Shown in pieces: positions 13,747-26,619 of a DNA stretch of 64,000 nt (position 1 is its first letter; every line of letters begins with the position of its first letter). The notes beneath the pieces were generated by a model. It was not told the DNA's origin. It saw only the letters and a list, made by a program, of their open reading frames with translations, and made no database searches. Both the position numbers and the translations under genes were made by a program. The stretch comes from Cryptomeria japonica (taxonomy: Eukaryota > Streptophyta > Pinopsida > Cupressales > Cupressaceae): positions 23,032,432 through 23,096,431 of the forward strand of contig NC_081412.1 of NCBI RefSeq assembly GCF_030272615.1. Reading direction: 5' to 3'.

Positions 13747-14474
13747 TGTAATTCAAATTTTCACCCAATGTAAATAGTTTTAAAATTAAGGTAATTTATT
13801 AATCATTTATTATAAGGTTTTTGTGCAATATTTGATAAATTTAGAAAAAGTAATTTACTTAATGTAATAATAGATAAGTTACTCACAAATTAGATTAACA
13901 AACATTAAAAATGTAATATATTTATGCAAAAAATATATTCAAGAAGGAACTTTTATAAACATTAATGTACATCAATAATAAAAAATAGTAAAACATTAAT
14001 AATAATATGCAATAGTGAAACATTAGGGCAATGACTATAAATAAAATTGATAAATACATATCTATAAATCAAGGAGAGGCTTCTTTCTGGCATGTAAAGG
14101 ATTAGTTACAGGCCTAGGGTTTTCAGGCAAGGAAGCACTCCAGGAGGACACGGTTCATACAGAGAACCCCGCATGCCTTCATGGCATAAAATAAACATAG
14201 CCCTGGCCAGGACACTCCTGAGTGTACGTTGTACTCCGAGTTGGACACACACTGTATGCCCCTTCTCCAATGCCCAATGCCCAACCACCAGACCTTAACT
14301 ATCCCCTCTCTTGTGCTCCTTTCAATTTATCCTTCTCTGTATTCTTCTCTTTGCCTCCTCCCCCATTGTCTATTAATTTATGGGTTTTTAATAATACCCC
14401 AAGGGTGGTACAAAAGTCACATCCTTTCATTATAATAATGTTTCTTAATTACTTTGAAATTTATATATTCCTTT
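13747..14474 (-). repeat. Element A 5' LTR, main part
   Basis: Matches 7586-8361. It is interrupted after ...TATTCCTTT by element B and resumes at 31424-31459. The two LTRs of A show scattered differences, so this is not a recent insertion. Confidence 0.85.
14470..14474. repeat. Target-site duplication of element B, left copy
   Basis: CCTTT is repeated perfectly at 31419-31423. Both copies fall inside the element A LTR, proving the nested order. Confidence 0.9.
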
Positions 14475-15925
14475 TGATGCTGTGCAAAAAGGATTGTTAG
14501 GAGACACACACTCAAAGCAATTCAAACATTAGTGTTAGTGTTAGAAACGAAAGACTATCCTAAGCAAGCATTTCAAGAGAGATATTAAACATGTAATGGA
14601 AAGCATGCAAATACAAAAGAGATACACTACACTCCTCCAAATTCTAACCAAGATGTTCATAGTTGCTCCTCCATTGTTCCTCTCCTCTCCAAGTTCAACA
14701 TGAGTGTAGCTCTCAGCTTTGCACTACTATGGAAGTCTTATGGAGATTTAAGATTGAAAATGATTATGAGATTATGAAAATACAAGCTTAATATGAGATA
14801 AATGAGTTAATTTGAGCTATGTTAATTTTAACCAAAAGAAGAATAAAGTAACTATGTTCCTAAATGTTCTCTCTCAAACTCACTATAACTTAGATGCATA
14901 CAAGATTTTTGGATCTGGATTATGAAGAAATGGGCTCTATTTATAAGAAAAATAGAGAAATGGATGGTTGAGATTGAGCAATCTCAACAAGGATCAGGAT
15001 TGATGGGTTTGTGATCCATGTGAAGGCTTTCAACCCAATCCCAAGATGACAAATGTCAACATGAGATGGACTGAGAGGAGAGGGAAGAAGCATTAAATGC
15101 ATGAGATGACATGAAGGTTAGCTTGGGAGGTAAGGTTAGGCTTGAGTTGCATGAATAAATTCAGTATCCAATGAATAATGTCTTTATCCAATGGATAAAC
15201 TCTTGTGCAAGTGTTAGTGAGGATAACCATTATCAAAGCAATGAATGCTTGAAGAGACCCATGAGTTAAATGGAGGTTGAGTTAGAGAGAAAGTATCTAA
15301 CCATGTGGGTGAGTTGAGCTAACCATTAATGGTCATGTAAGAGCCATTAATGGTTTGGAAGACTTTAGAGGTTAACTTGTTGGAGACATAAAGCATTTAA
15401 TGCTTTTCAAAGACTTTGAAGCTTTGAGAAGTGACTTCAAGTTGCTTAGGAATGTGACAATAATAAGGGGGTGGGATAGGCTACTTAGGAATGGTTTAGA
15501 AGAATTTAGAAAGTGGTTAGAAGAGCCTAGAAGGGGATTTAGGATGCAAGTGGGTTTGATGGGTGATGGAAAATAGGATCTTAACTGAAAGAAAATCATT
15601 TATTTCAACAAAATAGGTGCAACTTGCATTTGTAGGAGAATGCAAGTGGGGGGGGGAGTTTTAGGGATTTAAATAAATGTTTAATTTATTTATTTAAAGG
15701 AGGAAAGGGGGTAAATCAAATAAATGTGTTTTATTTATTTAATTGATTTGGGATGTAGTTTTAATGAATTAATTTAAATAAATTGGATAATTTATTTAGT
15801 TAATAGCAGAAGGGTTGAGGATAAAATTAATTAATGTTAATTTAATTAACTGATGACTAGTGGTTAAATAATCAAATAAATAGTAAATATTCATTTAACT
15901 AAGTGGACAGATTTATGTGACTACA
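14475..15925 (-). repeat. Element B 3' LTR
   Basis: A 1451-bp direct repeat of 29982-31418. Its end is followed at once by the polypurine tract. Confidence 0.9.
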
Positions 15926-15938
15926 TTTGCCCCTCTTT
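15926..15938 (-). other. Polypurine tract of element B
   Basis: Minus-strand AAAGAGGGGCAAA abuts the 3' LTR. Confidence 0.75.
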
Positions 15939-16342
15939 GAGATGGTGTGGTTTATTGCATCATTTCAAAGAAAGAAATATAGGTGTGAAAAAATATGCCC
16001 CATAAATATTAATTTAGTGGGTGGCATGCCCCCTTGAGAGATGGGCCCAAAATTTTTGAAAAAATAGGGTGATCTCTCGAAAAAGAACGAGAAGTGGAGG
16101 GGAAGTAGAATAGAAGAAATGAGAAATAATGGTGAAAGAATGGAAGAAATCGGAGTTAAAACGGAGAAATGAGAGGCATTGGAAGTTCACAAGGAGAACG
16201 ACAGTGAGCAGGGTGAATTAGGGTTAGGGCTGGAGGATATATATGGGGGTTTAGGGGTAAAAATAAGATCATTTGCAGCTATCTCCCTGGCAGTTTGGAG
16301 CTCTGATAGTGACTTTTGGTGAAGGAGTGAGTAGCGATCATC

Positions 16343-18190
16343 ATGCATGTGCCTATAGCATATCATCAACTAGAGTGGATCCATCAATTCTAGTGGCCAG
16401 ATGACTATGGACCAGCGGTATGCAAATTTTGAATTCAAGGTGTTTTGTGCATTTTTGACAAGTTTTTTCAAGCATCAAATTCTAATCAAGACAATAGCAC
16501 TAAAACAGTGTTTTAGCATTGTTGTCGCCTGAAATAGCGCTATTGTGTCATAATGGTGCTATTGTGTAGTAGGTTTAGCGCATTTGTGTAGTAGTAATAG
16601 CGCTATTGCAGTTTTAGCACGATTGTGTGTGTGTTCTAGCACGTTTTTTTTGGAATAGCATTGTTGTGTAGTGGTTTTAGCGCATTTGGGTTTTTAGCGC
16701 GATTGTGTAGTAGTTTAAGTGCTTTTGTCAGCAGAATAGCGTGATTGTCAGAAAAAGATGCCCCAGTGTTAGGAAAAATATCTCCTGATGCCTGTGTTGG
16801 GTGGATGGATGGATGAGTTGTTTTGAATCATAGCAGCTCCGTTGAGACTAGGTCATTATGATAAACGCCTGTTATAGTCTAGGTTTGCCATGATCGCTTC
16901 CCTGTTGAGACTCGAAGATACTTGATCAAAGTATTTATTGATAGTCTAGGTTGAAACTTGAGAAAGTTTGAAATAAAACAACCGATGGTGTATCAATGTG
17001 TGTGTGTGTAGGAGGATCTTCCCATTATACAGATGCATGAGCGACATCCTGCCACTCAACAGCTACAAGAGTAGTTGACAAAGGCAAAGATAGACTGCAT
17101 CATTGCGACGGGTTTGTACGATACGATGTATCTTCCTGTGATTTGGACGAATCGCAGACTGATGACAGCACTGGCCGAGCTTTGGCATAGTGAGACATAT
17201 ACCTTCCACCTGGCGATAAGAGAGATGACAGTTACCCTAGAGGATGTGTGGACGATACTACACATCTCGATCAGAGGGGAGCTAGTGACCTACAATCGAG
17301 CACTAGGGATGGTAGCAGTACAGAGGATGTTTGTTGATGATGTTTATATTGAGGATGGTTTGATAGCCTAGGAGGACATAGAAGAACTATGTGAGCTATT
17401 ACCAGCAGTTTTATCAGGGATCACAGAGGTTTACTTTGCCCCGATCGACATTCTCATGGACTGGTCGTTGGTTGGGGTCAGGTGATTAAGCATATGATGA
17501 CTGAGGGTACCCGCTATGCTTGGGTACCATGTATACTAGAACACCTATACAGGGAGTTACATGAGGTAGTGTACCGAGAGGCTAGATCACAAGGGGTAGG
17601 GATCACATTGTTGCATATCTGGGCTTGGGAGCACCTTCTGGTCACATAGTCGGTCAGCTTGAGGTTTAGGGCGATAGATCAGTCCTATGTGTATATGTAC
17701 ATGGAGGTTTGATGAGCCAGCCCCATCTGGGGAAGTCAGAGTTTTGGCGTCAGCTTTTAGATGACCTAGATACAATGATATGGAGGTTGTATATCGAGTG
17801 TGAGCCCTAGGATGATGGTGCAAAGACCCTTCCATATATATTTATGACACGATTTTTGATTGGTTACACATCCTACCTTGTAGAGAGACAGGTGCCAGGA
17901 AGAGTGATGAGACAATTTGGACGGAGGCAGGAGTTGCCGAGGGGATCAGGGGAGTATGCATGGGCAGTACGAGAGAGATTTCAGTGGGAGCCAGTGTTAC
18001 CTTATGATCAGGCCTTAGACGAGTTCCAGACCTTACAGGCGAGACCATGGCATATGAGACCGGAGATTGTGGATACAGAAGTGATAGAGGAGAACACACA
18101 GTATCATACCGCGCATCTGATTCCATGCATTTTAGATCCTGTCGAGCCGATACCATCTTTTGAGGATGACAAGAGACGGCGATAGAGGAA
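16343..18190 (+). pseudogene. Antisense plant-mobile-domain-like gene inside element B
   Basis: Encoded opposite to the element's own genes, between integrase and the 3' LTR. A candidate first exon starts at ATG 16343 and ends at 16417. A 594-bp GT-AG intron (16418-17011) keeps phase to the next exon. That exon (17012-17470) reads RRLMTALAELWHSETYTFHL, then EMTVTLEDVWTILHISI, the signature of the plant mobile domain (PMD, aminotransferase-like plant mobile domain family). After a frameshift, HLYRELHEVVYREA and LLHIWAWEHL follow, and 17844-18190 gives ERQVPGRVMRQFGRRQELP, the usual PMD C-terminal half. Lesions include stops in exon 1, before 17075 and at 17369-17371. Extra antisense ORFs are known in Tat elements. 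That this copy was once functional is inference. Confidence 0.75.
16485..16750. repeat. AGCGCTA/AGCGC motif cluster, 3' side of element B
   Basis: About twelve variants of TAGCGC(T/G)ATTGTGTAGTAG lie in the putative intron of the antisense gene. A second cluster with the same AGCGCT core lies near the other end of the element at 29650-29890. Confidence 0.7.
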
Positions 18191-18780
18191 GAGAGGTGGT
18201 CAAGGGGTAGGAGGGGGATATGGAGGTGATAGAGGAGATGGAGGTGGTGCAGGAGGATTTGGGGGAGCACGAGGAGGTGGAAGAGGAGGAGGAGGTGGAT
18301 TTTGGGGTAGAGGGGGATTTGGAGGTGGAGGTGGTGGAGGAGGTCGATTATAGAGGAGAGGTAGAGGGGGACAGTTGTTGCGACTATCACAGGTTCCATT
18401 TATATAGGGGTAGACAGAGCAGGAGGTAGGGATATTGGTGGGGGTGTAGTGCCTATGGAGATGGGAGAGGGAGCCATAGGTGGAGGAGAGCATCCGATGG
18501 AGATGGGAGGGGGAGCCGTAGGTGGAGGAGGGGGAGACCTGCAGAAGCATATGATAATATATTTGCATACTCAACTTAGAGCAACCGAGGCACAGTTAGA
18601 GGATAGGGATGTAGAGATTGCATCTAGGGATGTTTAGCTGTTTGCACAGGAGTCAGAGTTGACAGTAGTGAGGCGAGAGTGGGATGATGCGATTGAGAGG
18701 GTGATCCAGCTGCAGGATAGAGTTCAAGTTTTGGAGGGAGCACAGGCACGGGGTCTAATGGAGGCGGTATTGAGTGCAAT
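18180..18780 (+). pseudogene. Gly-rich and coiled-coil tail of the antisense gene
   Basis: Directly after the PMD-like part the plus strand becomes GGA/GGT-rich and encodes a glycine-rich segment (18185-18350, and again 18450-18540). A short heptad-like stretch (QLRATEAQLEDRDVEIASRD, about 18565-18635) and further helix (VIQLQDRVQVLEGAQ, about 18700) follow. The pieces fall in different frames and are separated by stops, so this is the broken C terminus or a purine-rich spacer. The glycine-rich reading could partly be a composition artefact. Confidence 0.4.
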
Positions 18781-19129
18781 GCAGTGAGCAGGGGGAGAGA
18801 TTGACTGTTGGTGAGGGTTATATGAGCAGGTTGTGTCAGTTTGCCAGCGATCTATGAGCTACACTCAGATGCAGAGAGCGAGGTCAGAGCAGTCGCGGAG
18901 GGTACAGAGTAGTCGGGGTGTTATGGGTCCTCTACGGAGAGATAGTGCGGGTGGAGCAAGGGGTAGTGGTGGATCAGGCGGTGATGGTGGTGCAGCATCT
19001 GGCCAGAGTGCCATTTGAGAGATTTTATGTACTTGTTGCATTGTTATTTTGGACTATGACTTGGATGACGCTTGGTAGCCGATATTTTTTTGACATCATT
19101 GTACTTTGATACATGTATGCTTTTGTGAG

Positions 19130-20330
19130 AGGATATATGATGTGATATATGAGGAGATCCCATATTTTTGTGATGATATGCATATATATGATGATATGTA
19201 TGGTTTTATGCAGGATGATGATTATGATTTATGCTTAGATTCATGCTTAGATTTATGCTATGGGTGATGTTCTATCTATATGTTCATGATGATGATATGA
19301 CTTCTATATGCATGTTATGGATGTGGTGCTAACATGTTGATGAAGGTTAGTAGATGTATGATGCTTTGTTGTAATGCTTATGAATGGGATGCAATGATGA
19401 TGTATGCTAGATGATAATGAATAATGATATGGTGATATGAGTAAATGATGCATGGTTTTTAAGAGGAATCTAAAATGTTGGAAATGCCTACGAAGATGTT
19501 ATGAATGTGTCTAGATGAATGCACGTAAATGGATGAACAAATGTTTATACAAATGTTATTTATGTATGCACTTAAGTGGATGAACAAATGCTTAGACAAA
19601 TGTTATGTGTGTTTCTTAGATGAGTGCACTTAAAATGGATAAGTGTACTTTAATGGTTAACTGAATGCCACTAAATGATAATGAATAACTGCACCTTAAG
19701 GCAATTAAAGGATAATGAATGCATCTTAATGAATCTAGATGAAACTAAATGGGTAAAAATGCACCTACTAAAGGAGTCTAAAATTAAACTTAAATGATAA
19801 TGAAATGAATACATATGTAATGATTGAAAGGAATATACTAAATGGGTAGATGAATGTACTTGATAAAATGGAAGTAAATGATGATAAATGATAGAATGAT
19901 GATGAATGATTGTGTGATTTTTAGATGAATGCAACTTAATGATTAAGAGGCAACTAGATGATAGAAAATGTACCTTAATGACTAAGTACATGTATATCAA
20001 TGACTAAATAGGTAACTAAAATGAAGATAGATGAATAAAATGATTTGAAAGATATTTTAAATGAAGTTAAATGCACTTAATGCAACTAAATGAAATGACT
20101 AAATGCAAGTAAATGAGAACAAATGTACTTGATGTTTTGACTGCACTGATGTGATGAACAAATTAATGTACTTAAATGAATATCCAAATGAATCTAAATG
20201 CAAGGAAATGATAATGAATTGAATGCATGCAATGCAACTTAAATGATAATGCCATGCTTTCATGATATATGAATGCAAGTTGGTGAGAATTTGCAAATGT
20301 AGAATGCAAATGTGAGATGAAGTATCAGAG
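19130..20330. repeat. Cryptic ATGA/AAATGA-rich simple sequence
   Basis: Over 1.2 kb of plus strand is dominated by ATGATATG, AAATGAAT and ACTTAAATGA variants. They show no strict period but dozens of near repeats such as GAATGCACTTAAATGA. It lies in the 3' untranslated part of element B, between the antisense gene and integrase. Confidence 0.7.
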
Positions 20331-21610
20331 AACTCCGTCATGATTGTACCCAAGATAAATTATATTAGGTGCTTTCTCATATAAGCCTGAATTACTATGT
20401 ATGCCACAATAGATATGAATAATGAATGAGTGAATGGATGGGTGAGATGCAACGGAATGCAATATATACAGATGAGATGAAATGACGATCCATAGAGTAC
20501 TGATAGTGCTTTATTTTCCTCATTGAGCATGGTAGTATCGTTCTTGGATGAGGTAGTAGAACCAAGTTTGGAGAATTTCACCTGTAAGAAAGCATTATAA
20601 ATAAGGAAAAAGTGACCCTCCATTCTGGTTCATGCACAAATGGTTGAGGTATACGTTGTAATTAGTAAGCCATAGTGATCCATGACTATATTTTGCATAT
20701 GATCACGTAGCTTAGTGAACTTCCCACGTAGACACCATTAGTACATGCCCCAGAACTTCATTGGAACAATCCGCAGATAGAAAACAAAGAAAAAAAGAAA
20801 TTATGAACCATCCCCGCTACTCTAATCACTTGTGGATATCTTGGAGTAGCGTAGGAACGTGATATAAATAAATTAAAAAAAAAAATGACCAAGTACTTAT
20901 TAGCCAAACAGAATTTTCTTGTCAAAGAAAATGGTACCATGTCTTGTCTATGAGGAAGGATGCATCCTTGCGAAGATGATTGCGTGCAGATGTTTTTGAT
21001 TTGGTTGATTGATTTGATAAGTGATCCTCATTGTCTGAGTAGCTCAAAACTGCTATGTTTGGTGTTTGTGGTGCGATGTGTATGTACAAAGAATAATATA
21101 CGTTGCAATGTTTTTGATTGATTTTTTATGTTTTTGACTATTTTTTGGTGTTTTCTTATATTTTATGAATGTTTTTTGGTGTTATTTCGGGATATTTTGA
21201 ATGAAAAATTCAATGAATCACAAGTAATGTAGAATCCACTTCCATCTGTAGGTATAAGGACATTGCCCCCAATTAGGTGTCACTATGAAAGCAAGATGCA
21301 GGACACATGAAGGAATAACCATGTTTGCAGATCAATAACAAGTCATGATATAAATGATGGGTGAAATGAATGCAATGGATGTGATCTTGCAACAAGTCTA
21401 AAAGAAAATGCAGCCATAGACTTTATGAGTGGCACCTGTTTGCCAAGTTTTCACCATTGTACTTACCCAAGGTGCCACCGGAGTGGTTTTCACTATTTGG
21501 ATGAATGATTTTTCTTTACTATTTTCTTGATTTTTTTTATTTTTTTTGTATTTTCTTCAGGACATTTTCTAAATGTTCTTATGTATTTGAAGGAGCATGA
21601 TGCCCTATAC
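20331..21610. other. Element B spacer between integrase and antisense gene
   Basis: No coding signal is seen on either strand. It contains ordinary AT-rich sequence and T-rich runs near 21130-21190 and 21500-21560. Confidence 0.5.
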
Positions 21611-21613
21611 ATC

Positions 21614-22713
21614 TTATGTATGAAACCATTTGAGGTGCATTTTGTTGATCAGGTTTGCTAGTGGTTCGCCTTCTGAAGTTGCCAACTTATATGCCCCAGA
21701 CCCAAACACGACAATGATAACATATGGACCCAGCCAGTTAGATTCAAACTTGCCCTGGTGTTCTATGTTTCGTTGGTTGTGAGGATTCTCTCTGAGAACA
21801 AGATCACCTACCTCAAATGTGTGAGGTTTTACTCGATGATTGTAGCTTCTGCTCATGCATTGCTGATAAGCTTTGAGGTGGTTGTATGCAGCTTATCATT
21901 TTTCATCAAGTAGTTCCAAGTCTTGAAGACATGAGACTCGGTATGCTTCATTATCTATCATATTGTGCAAAGAAACCCATAGAGATGGTATTTCAACCTC
22001 AATAGGCAAGATAGCTTCTGCTCCATAGACCAGTGAGTAGGGAGTTGCGCCTATAGGGGTTTGAATGTTGGTTCGATACGCCCATAGTGCTAGATTTAAG
22101 CGAATGTGCCAATCACGGCCATCATCATTGATTGTCTTTCTAAGGATCCACAATATGTTCTTGTTGGATGCTTCAATCTGACCATTGCCTTATGGGTAAT
22201 AGGGAGTGGAAAAGTGGTGTTGGATGTGAAACTTCTCACAGAGCTCACGAACATCCTGATTTTTGAAAGGAAGGTCATTATCTGTGATGATGGACATGGA
22301 TACACCATATTGGCAGATGATGTAATTAAGGATGAATGAGGCGATCTGCTTGCCGGTGAATTGGGTAAGTGGAACGGCTTCGATCCACTTTGTGAAGTAT
22401 TTCGTGGTGGTAATGATGAATTATGACCGTTGGATGAAGATGGATGGATTTTACCCACAAGGTCAAGTCCCCATTGACAAAAGGGCCATGGTGTTGTGAT
22501 TGGTTACAATTCCTGTGCTGGTGCATGTATCAAGTCTCCGTGAACTTGGCACTTCTTACATTTTTTGACAAAATAGTAGGAGTCTTTTTCCATGGTGAGC
22601 CAATAGTATCCAGCACACATGATTTTCTTTGCTAGTGAAGGGCCACTTGATTGAGCCCCACAAATTCTCTCATGCGCCTCTTCCAAGGCCTTTGTAATCT
22701 CATCTTGTTCCAA
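21614..22713 (-). pseudogene. Element B integrase
   Basis: The N-terminal zinc-binding region (22713-22504) reads AHERICGAQSSG ... KKCKKCQVHGD. The CxxC pair is present but the second His of the usual HHCC set appears as Gln (GAQSS). The frame then breaks. The central catalytic part can be followed only in pieces (WGLDLVGKIHP near 22450). The C-terminal half returns in another frame: [20 protein letters not shown] and [15 protein letters not shown] (22153-21896), then HTFEVGDLVLRENP and GKFESNWLGPYVI (21856-21614), the typical Ty3 integrase tail. The protein would insert the cDNA into chromosomes. This copy cannot be active. Confidence 0.85.
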
Positions 22714-22889
22714 ACATCAAAGGAGAGTACCCTCAAGACTTTGTCTGTATAGGGTGTCGGCAATGATGGTGTATCAAGCGGTTTGGTGGATGAAGGTTTT
22801 TCTTTGGTTATTTGATTGGTTAGCAGGAAGTGTGTGGTTGTGAAGGTAAGTGAAGAGCTCACCATACCATGGGGATTTGGAACCAACAA

Positions 22890-23385
22890 GGTGACATATC
22901 ATCTTGGTTTTGGGGATATCATAAGAGAGGATCCAAAATTGTTAGACCAAGAACTCATAGTGTGTTGAATTTTGCGGAAGATCCAGGACAGATGCAATTG
23001 TAGCCATTGTGTCGGCAGCTCGATTATGATCTCTGGGAACTTGCTCAAATGTGATAGTTGTAAATAATTCTTTGTAACTATACAACAACTTTTTATACAG
23101 CATGAGTTTATCATCCTTAGTTTGATATTCATCGATGACTTGTCAAATGACTAGTTGAGAATCTCCATATACCTGTAGCTCTTTTAGATGCCATTGTATA
23201 GCCAATCTAAGTCCTATGATCAAGGCCTCATATTCTACTATGTTATTGGTGCACGGAAAAGTGAACTTGTATGACTTCGAGATGTTGTCACCTTGAGGTG
23301 TGATGAAAAAAATACCTGCCCCCAAGCCATGTCTAGTATATGAACCATCAAAATATAGCTTCCATGGTTGTGCGGCTATGATCAT
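22890..23385 (-). pseudogene. Element B second RNase H (archaeal type)
   Basis: KLYFDGSYTRHGLGAGI, EYEALIIGLRLAIQ and YGDSQLVI give the D, E and D metal ligands of an archaeal-type RNase H. A TGA at about 23145 is followed by YQTKDDKLMLYKKLL and VPRDHNRAADTMA (about 23120-23000). This extra domain sits downstream of the ordinary RT-linked RNase H. The arrangement defines Tat-lineage Ty3/gypsy elements. Confidence 0.85.
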
Positions 23386-23391
23386 GAAGAT

Positions 23392-24816
23392 TTATTCATC
23401 TGGAAAAGTGGAAATAAGAGGATGGTCACCTGCGAGGGGTGCATCAGCCAATTGATCTACAATAACTTGCCCTTTAATAGCCTTGTGGTCCACATACTCG
23501 ATGTCAAATTCACTCAGAATCATAACCCATTTGGTCAATCGGCCTGTCAACGCTGCCTTGTTGAGTAGGTACTTGAGTGGATCTATTTTGGAAATGAGTT
23601 GTACCTTGTGTGTTAACATGTAGTGCCTCAATTTGGTGGCTGCTAAGATTACTGCTAGGCAAGCTCGCTCAATAGGTGTGTAATTGAGTTCATAGCCTAC
23701 TAATGTGTTAGAGATGTAGTATACAGCACATTCTTTTCCTTTTACACTGTGTTGTGCCAACAGTACTCCTAATGTCGTATGTGTAGCTAAAATATATATT
23801 AATAGAGGTATGCTTGGATATGGTGGGATCAACAACGGTGTATTCATCAGGTAGTCCTTGAGCATTTGGAATGCTTGCTGGCACTTTGTATCCCATTGAA
23901 AGCAGATATTCTTGTGTAACAGATACGTGAAGGGATGACACTTATCAGCCAATTGTGCAATGAATCTTTGAATTGATTGTAGTCACCCTTTTAGTGTCCT
24001 TAACTGACTGATGTTCTTGGGAGGTGGCATGTCCATGATTGCTTTGACTTTCACTGGATCTACTTCAATTCCCTTGCTTGAGACAATGTATCCTAAGAGC
24101 TTCCTGGAGGTTACTCCAAAGACACATTTCTTTAGATTGAGATGGACATGATATTGCTCTAATCTGTCAAAGAGTTTTCCCAGTATTTCCAGATGACCTT
24201 CTCTAGTCAATGATTTAGCTAGTAAATCATTGACATAATCTTCCATTATGGTGTGCATCATGTCATGGAAAATGGTAGTCATATCTCTTTGATATGTCGC
24301 CCCCACATTTTTCAGACCAAATGGCATCACATTCCAACAGTAGGTTCCCCATGGGCATGTGAAAGCAGTTTTATGTTGATCCTCTAGAGCAATCTTGATT
24401 TGGTTGTACCTTGAAAATCCATCCATAAGAGAAAGCATTGCATGTCCTGTTGTTAGGTCCACGATCATGTCGATGTTTGGTAAAGGAAAGTCATCCTTAG
24501 GACATGCCTTGTTTAGATCTCTGAAATTTGTATAGATATGGATGCCCCCATTAGGTTTGCCAATAGGTACGATATTGGAGATCCAATCTGCATAATGGAT
24601 GGGTCTGATGAAACCAACATCCAAGAGCTTTTTAAGTTCTACCTTGACAAGAACAACAATTTATGGGTGCATATTTCTGAGCTTTTATTTTACAGGTTTA
24701 GCTCCTTCTACCACAGTTAGGTGATGCATGACCAAATTAGGATCTAGGCCAGGCATGTCTACATAGGTCCATGCAAAGTTGATTTGACGTTTCTGGAAGA
24801 ATTCCACAAATTTTGG
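23392..24816 (-). pseudogene. Element B reverse transcriptase and RNase H
   Basis: The RT core (24624-23983) shows GFIRPIHYADWISNIVPIGK, NKACPKDDFPLPNIDMIVD, MLSLMDGFSRYNQI and MPFGLKNVGATYQR. The YVDD box is YVND, so the first Asp of the pair is changed. A TGA near 23981 separates it from the connection/RNase H part (23952-23392: KCHPFTYLLHK, LLAQHSVKGKECAVYYIS, YTPIERACLAVILAATKLRH, FDIEYVDHKAIKGQ). Upstream, about 24816-24625 carries the usual lead-in in the same frame with stops. It would copy element RNA into DNA. The altered active site and stops make it inactive. Confidence 0.9.
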
Positions 24817-26040
24817 TCATTCCTCTTGAGTTAAAAGAGATGCCAAATGTATTTGATGAGGAGTCTCAGGGGTCCCTACATTGAATTCTTTTGTTTCTTC
24901 GACTAGGATCATCAATCTCTCCTGATTTGTACTAGAGGGGAGGATGTCAAACCTTTCATCCTCAAGCACCTCAGAGAGGTTTTCACCCTTAGATATGCTC
25001 TTTCTTTTTACTGTTTTGGGATCAACAAGTGCCACTGTGTGGTTTTCACTAGAAGATCCATGTTTTATTGTGATGTTTTTGCAACTGAAAGGTTTGGCAT
25101 ATGCCCCAAAATACGTTGCGCTATTAAGTTCGATGGCACATCTAGCTTTATGATCCCCTCTTGGTATGTTATTCTGTAGTTCCAAAAATTCTATGATTGC
25201 CTCATCGTTTTGGAAGTGGCCAAGGTATGGGGGGTTGGGTTGATTCCATTCAATGAGTTCAGGGTGGATAATGGGCATTACCTCATTGATTAAGTTGAGT
25301 TCAGAGGAGGCATCAGTGAGGGTTAATATAGATGAGTTAAGTTCATCAATGATACTCTCCTTGTCAGGTTCTGGTGTCAAATTTGATTTAGGGCCTGTGG
25401 AAGGTGTTTCTAGTGCAGGACCCCAAAAGGTTTGAATCCCTGCCTCTCCATAAACAGGTATGTCTTTGCGAGGTGGAGGGGGTGATGTGTCTTCCTCATC
25501 TGAAGCATATAGATGTACTAAATAAAATTCCCACTCATGTGAGTCGGTCTCTAAATCGCTTTCCAGTATCCAATTACTATACCAAACCAAGATGTCTTTT
25601 GAGTTGAATATTGCAGTTGTGATCGGCTGATGTACTGCTGGTGATGGAATTGCTGGTACTGTGGGCGCCACAGATACTGCTGAAGGAATTATGAGTTCGG
25701 TCGATGTTGTTGGTGATGTTGATATTGTGGATGGTGTTATTGGTGTTGCAAGTAACATTATGGGTGTTGTAGGTGCAGTGGGTATTGTAGGTGGTATTAT
25801 TAGTGTTGCAAGAAGGATTATCGGCGCTATAGGTGCAGTGGGTATTGTAGGTGGGATTATTGGTGTTGCAAGCAGGATTATTGATGTTGTTGATGGGATT
25901 GTGGGTGCAGCAGGTGTTTGTATTGGCGTACGTGGTACTACTGATGCTACTGATGGGATTATCGGTTTTGTCAGTGTAGTTGGTGTTGTGGGTGCCACAA
26001 ATATAATTAAGGATGGCCTCTTTAGATTAATTGGCTGATA
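24817..26040 (-). pseudogene. Element B Pro/Thr/Ile-rich linker between protease and RT
   Basis: An open stretch of 393 codons (25998-24817). It begins with about 120 residues of degenerate TPTTPI/ATPIIPPT repeats, then enters a conserved-looking region (DHKARCAIELNSATYFGAYA, EVLEDERFDILPS, VEETKEFNVGTPETPHQIHL) of the sort that precedes RT in Tat polyproteins. The repeated part is low complexity and its opposite-strand frame is a shadow. Confidence 0.7.
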
Positions 26041-26619
26041 TAGAGGTTTGCTAGGTTTTCCTTTGAATCTGAGCTTAGGAAGAGATTCCAGTTGAAAACC
26101 TAATCTAGTTTTATCTTTGGCTTTTAACTCTTGTTGTAAGGGCTCGTGTCATCCTTGCTTGCAAGGTCCCAAAGCCCTCTGGCCATCATAGCCCATTATT
26201 TGCATGATAGAGAGGCCTTTACCATATTTATCAGTAGGAAGCTTGACTTTTGGGATTTCTGTGTTGATAGGGTCTTTGTAGATCCATTCTGCCAAGTCCT
26301 CATCTCAGGTTTCCTCTTCTTTACTTTTACCAGGGATGAACTGTGCCAAAGTGCATGCTTGCTTAGCCAGTTGTGGTTGAAGCAACTTGTTAGGTTTCCC
26401 ATGAGTTTTAGGGGAGGTGAGTAATTTCCCAACACAAAAGAGTTGGCTCAGAATATATTCCCCTGGACCTTCCTCAGCCATTTTCATTTTCAACTTCGCC
26501 TGCTTTGGTATAGGGGTGATTGAACTAGAAAGAGAGGTTGGACTAGCAAATGACGTGGAAGGGATAGCTTCTCTTTTGTTAGGTATGGTGATCTTTGGAT
26601 GATGATTAATATTGTTGCA

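Noticed and set aside
20099-20623. His/Ile/Ser-rich minus-strand frames in the ATGA-rich block
   Set aside because: Translations of the quasi-repeat. Codons reflect TCAT/CATT words, not a protein.
25661-26038. Plus-strand frame rich in Gly-Val-Ile opposite the element B linker
   Set aside because: A shadow of the Pro/Thr/Ile repeat encoded on the minus strand, in the same register as the polyprotein.
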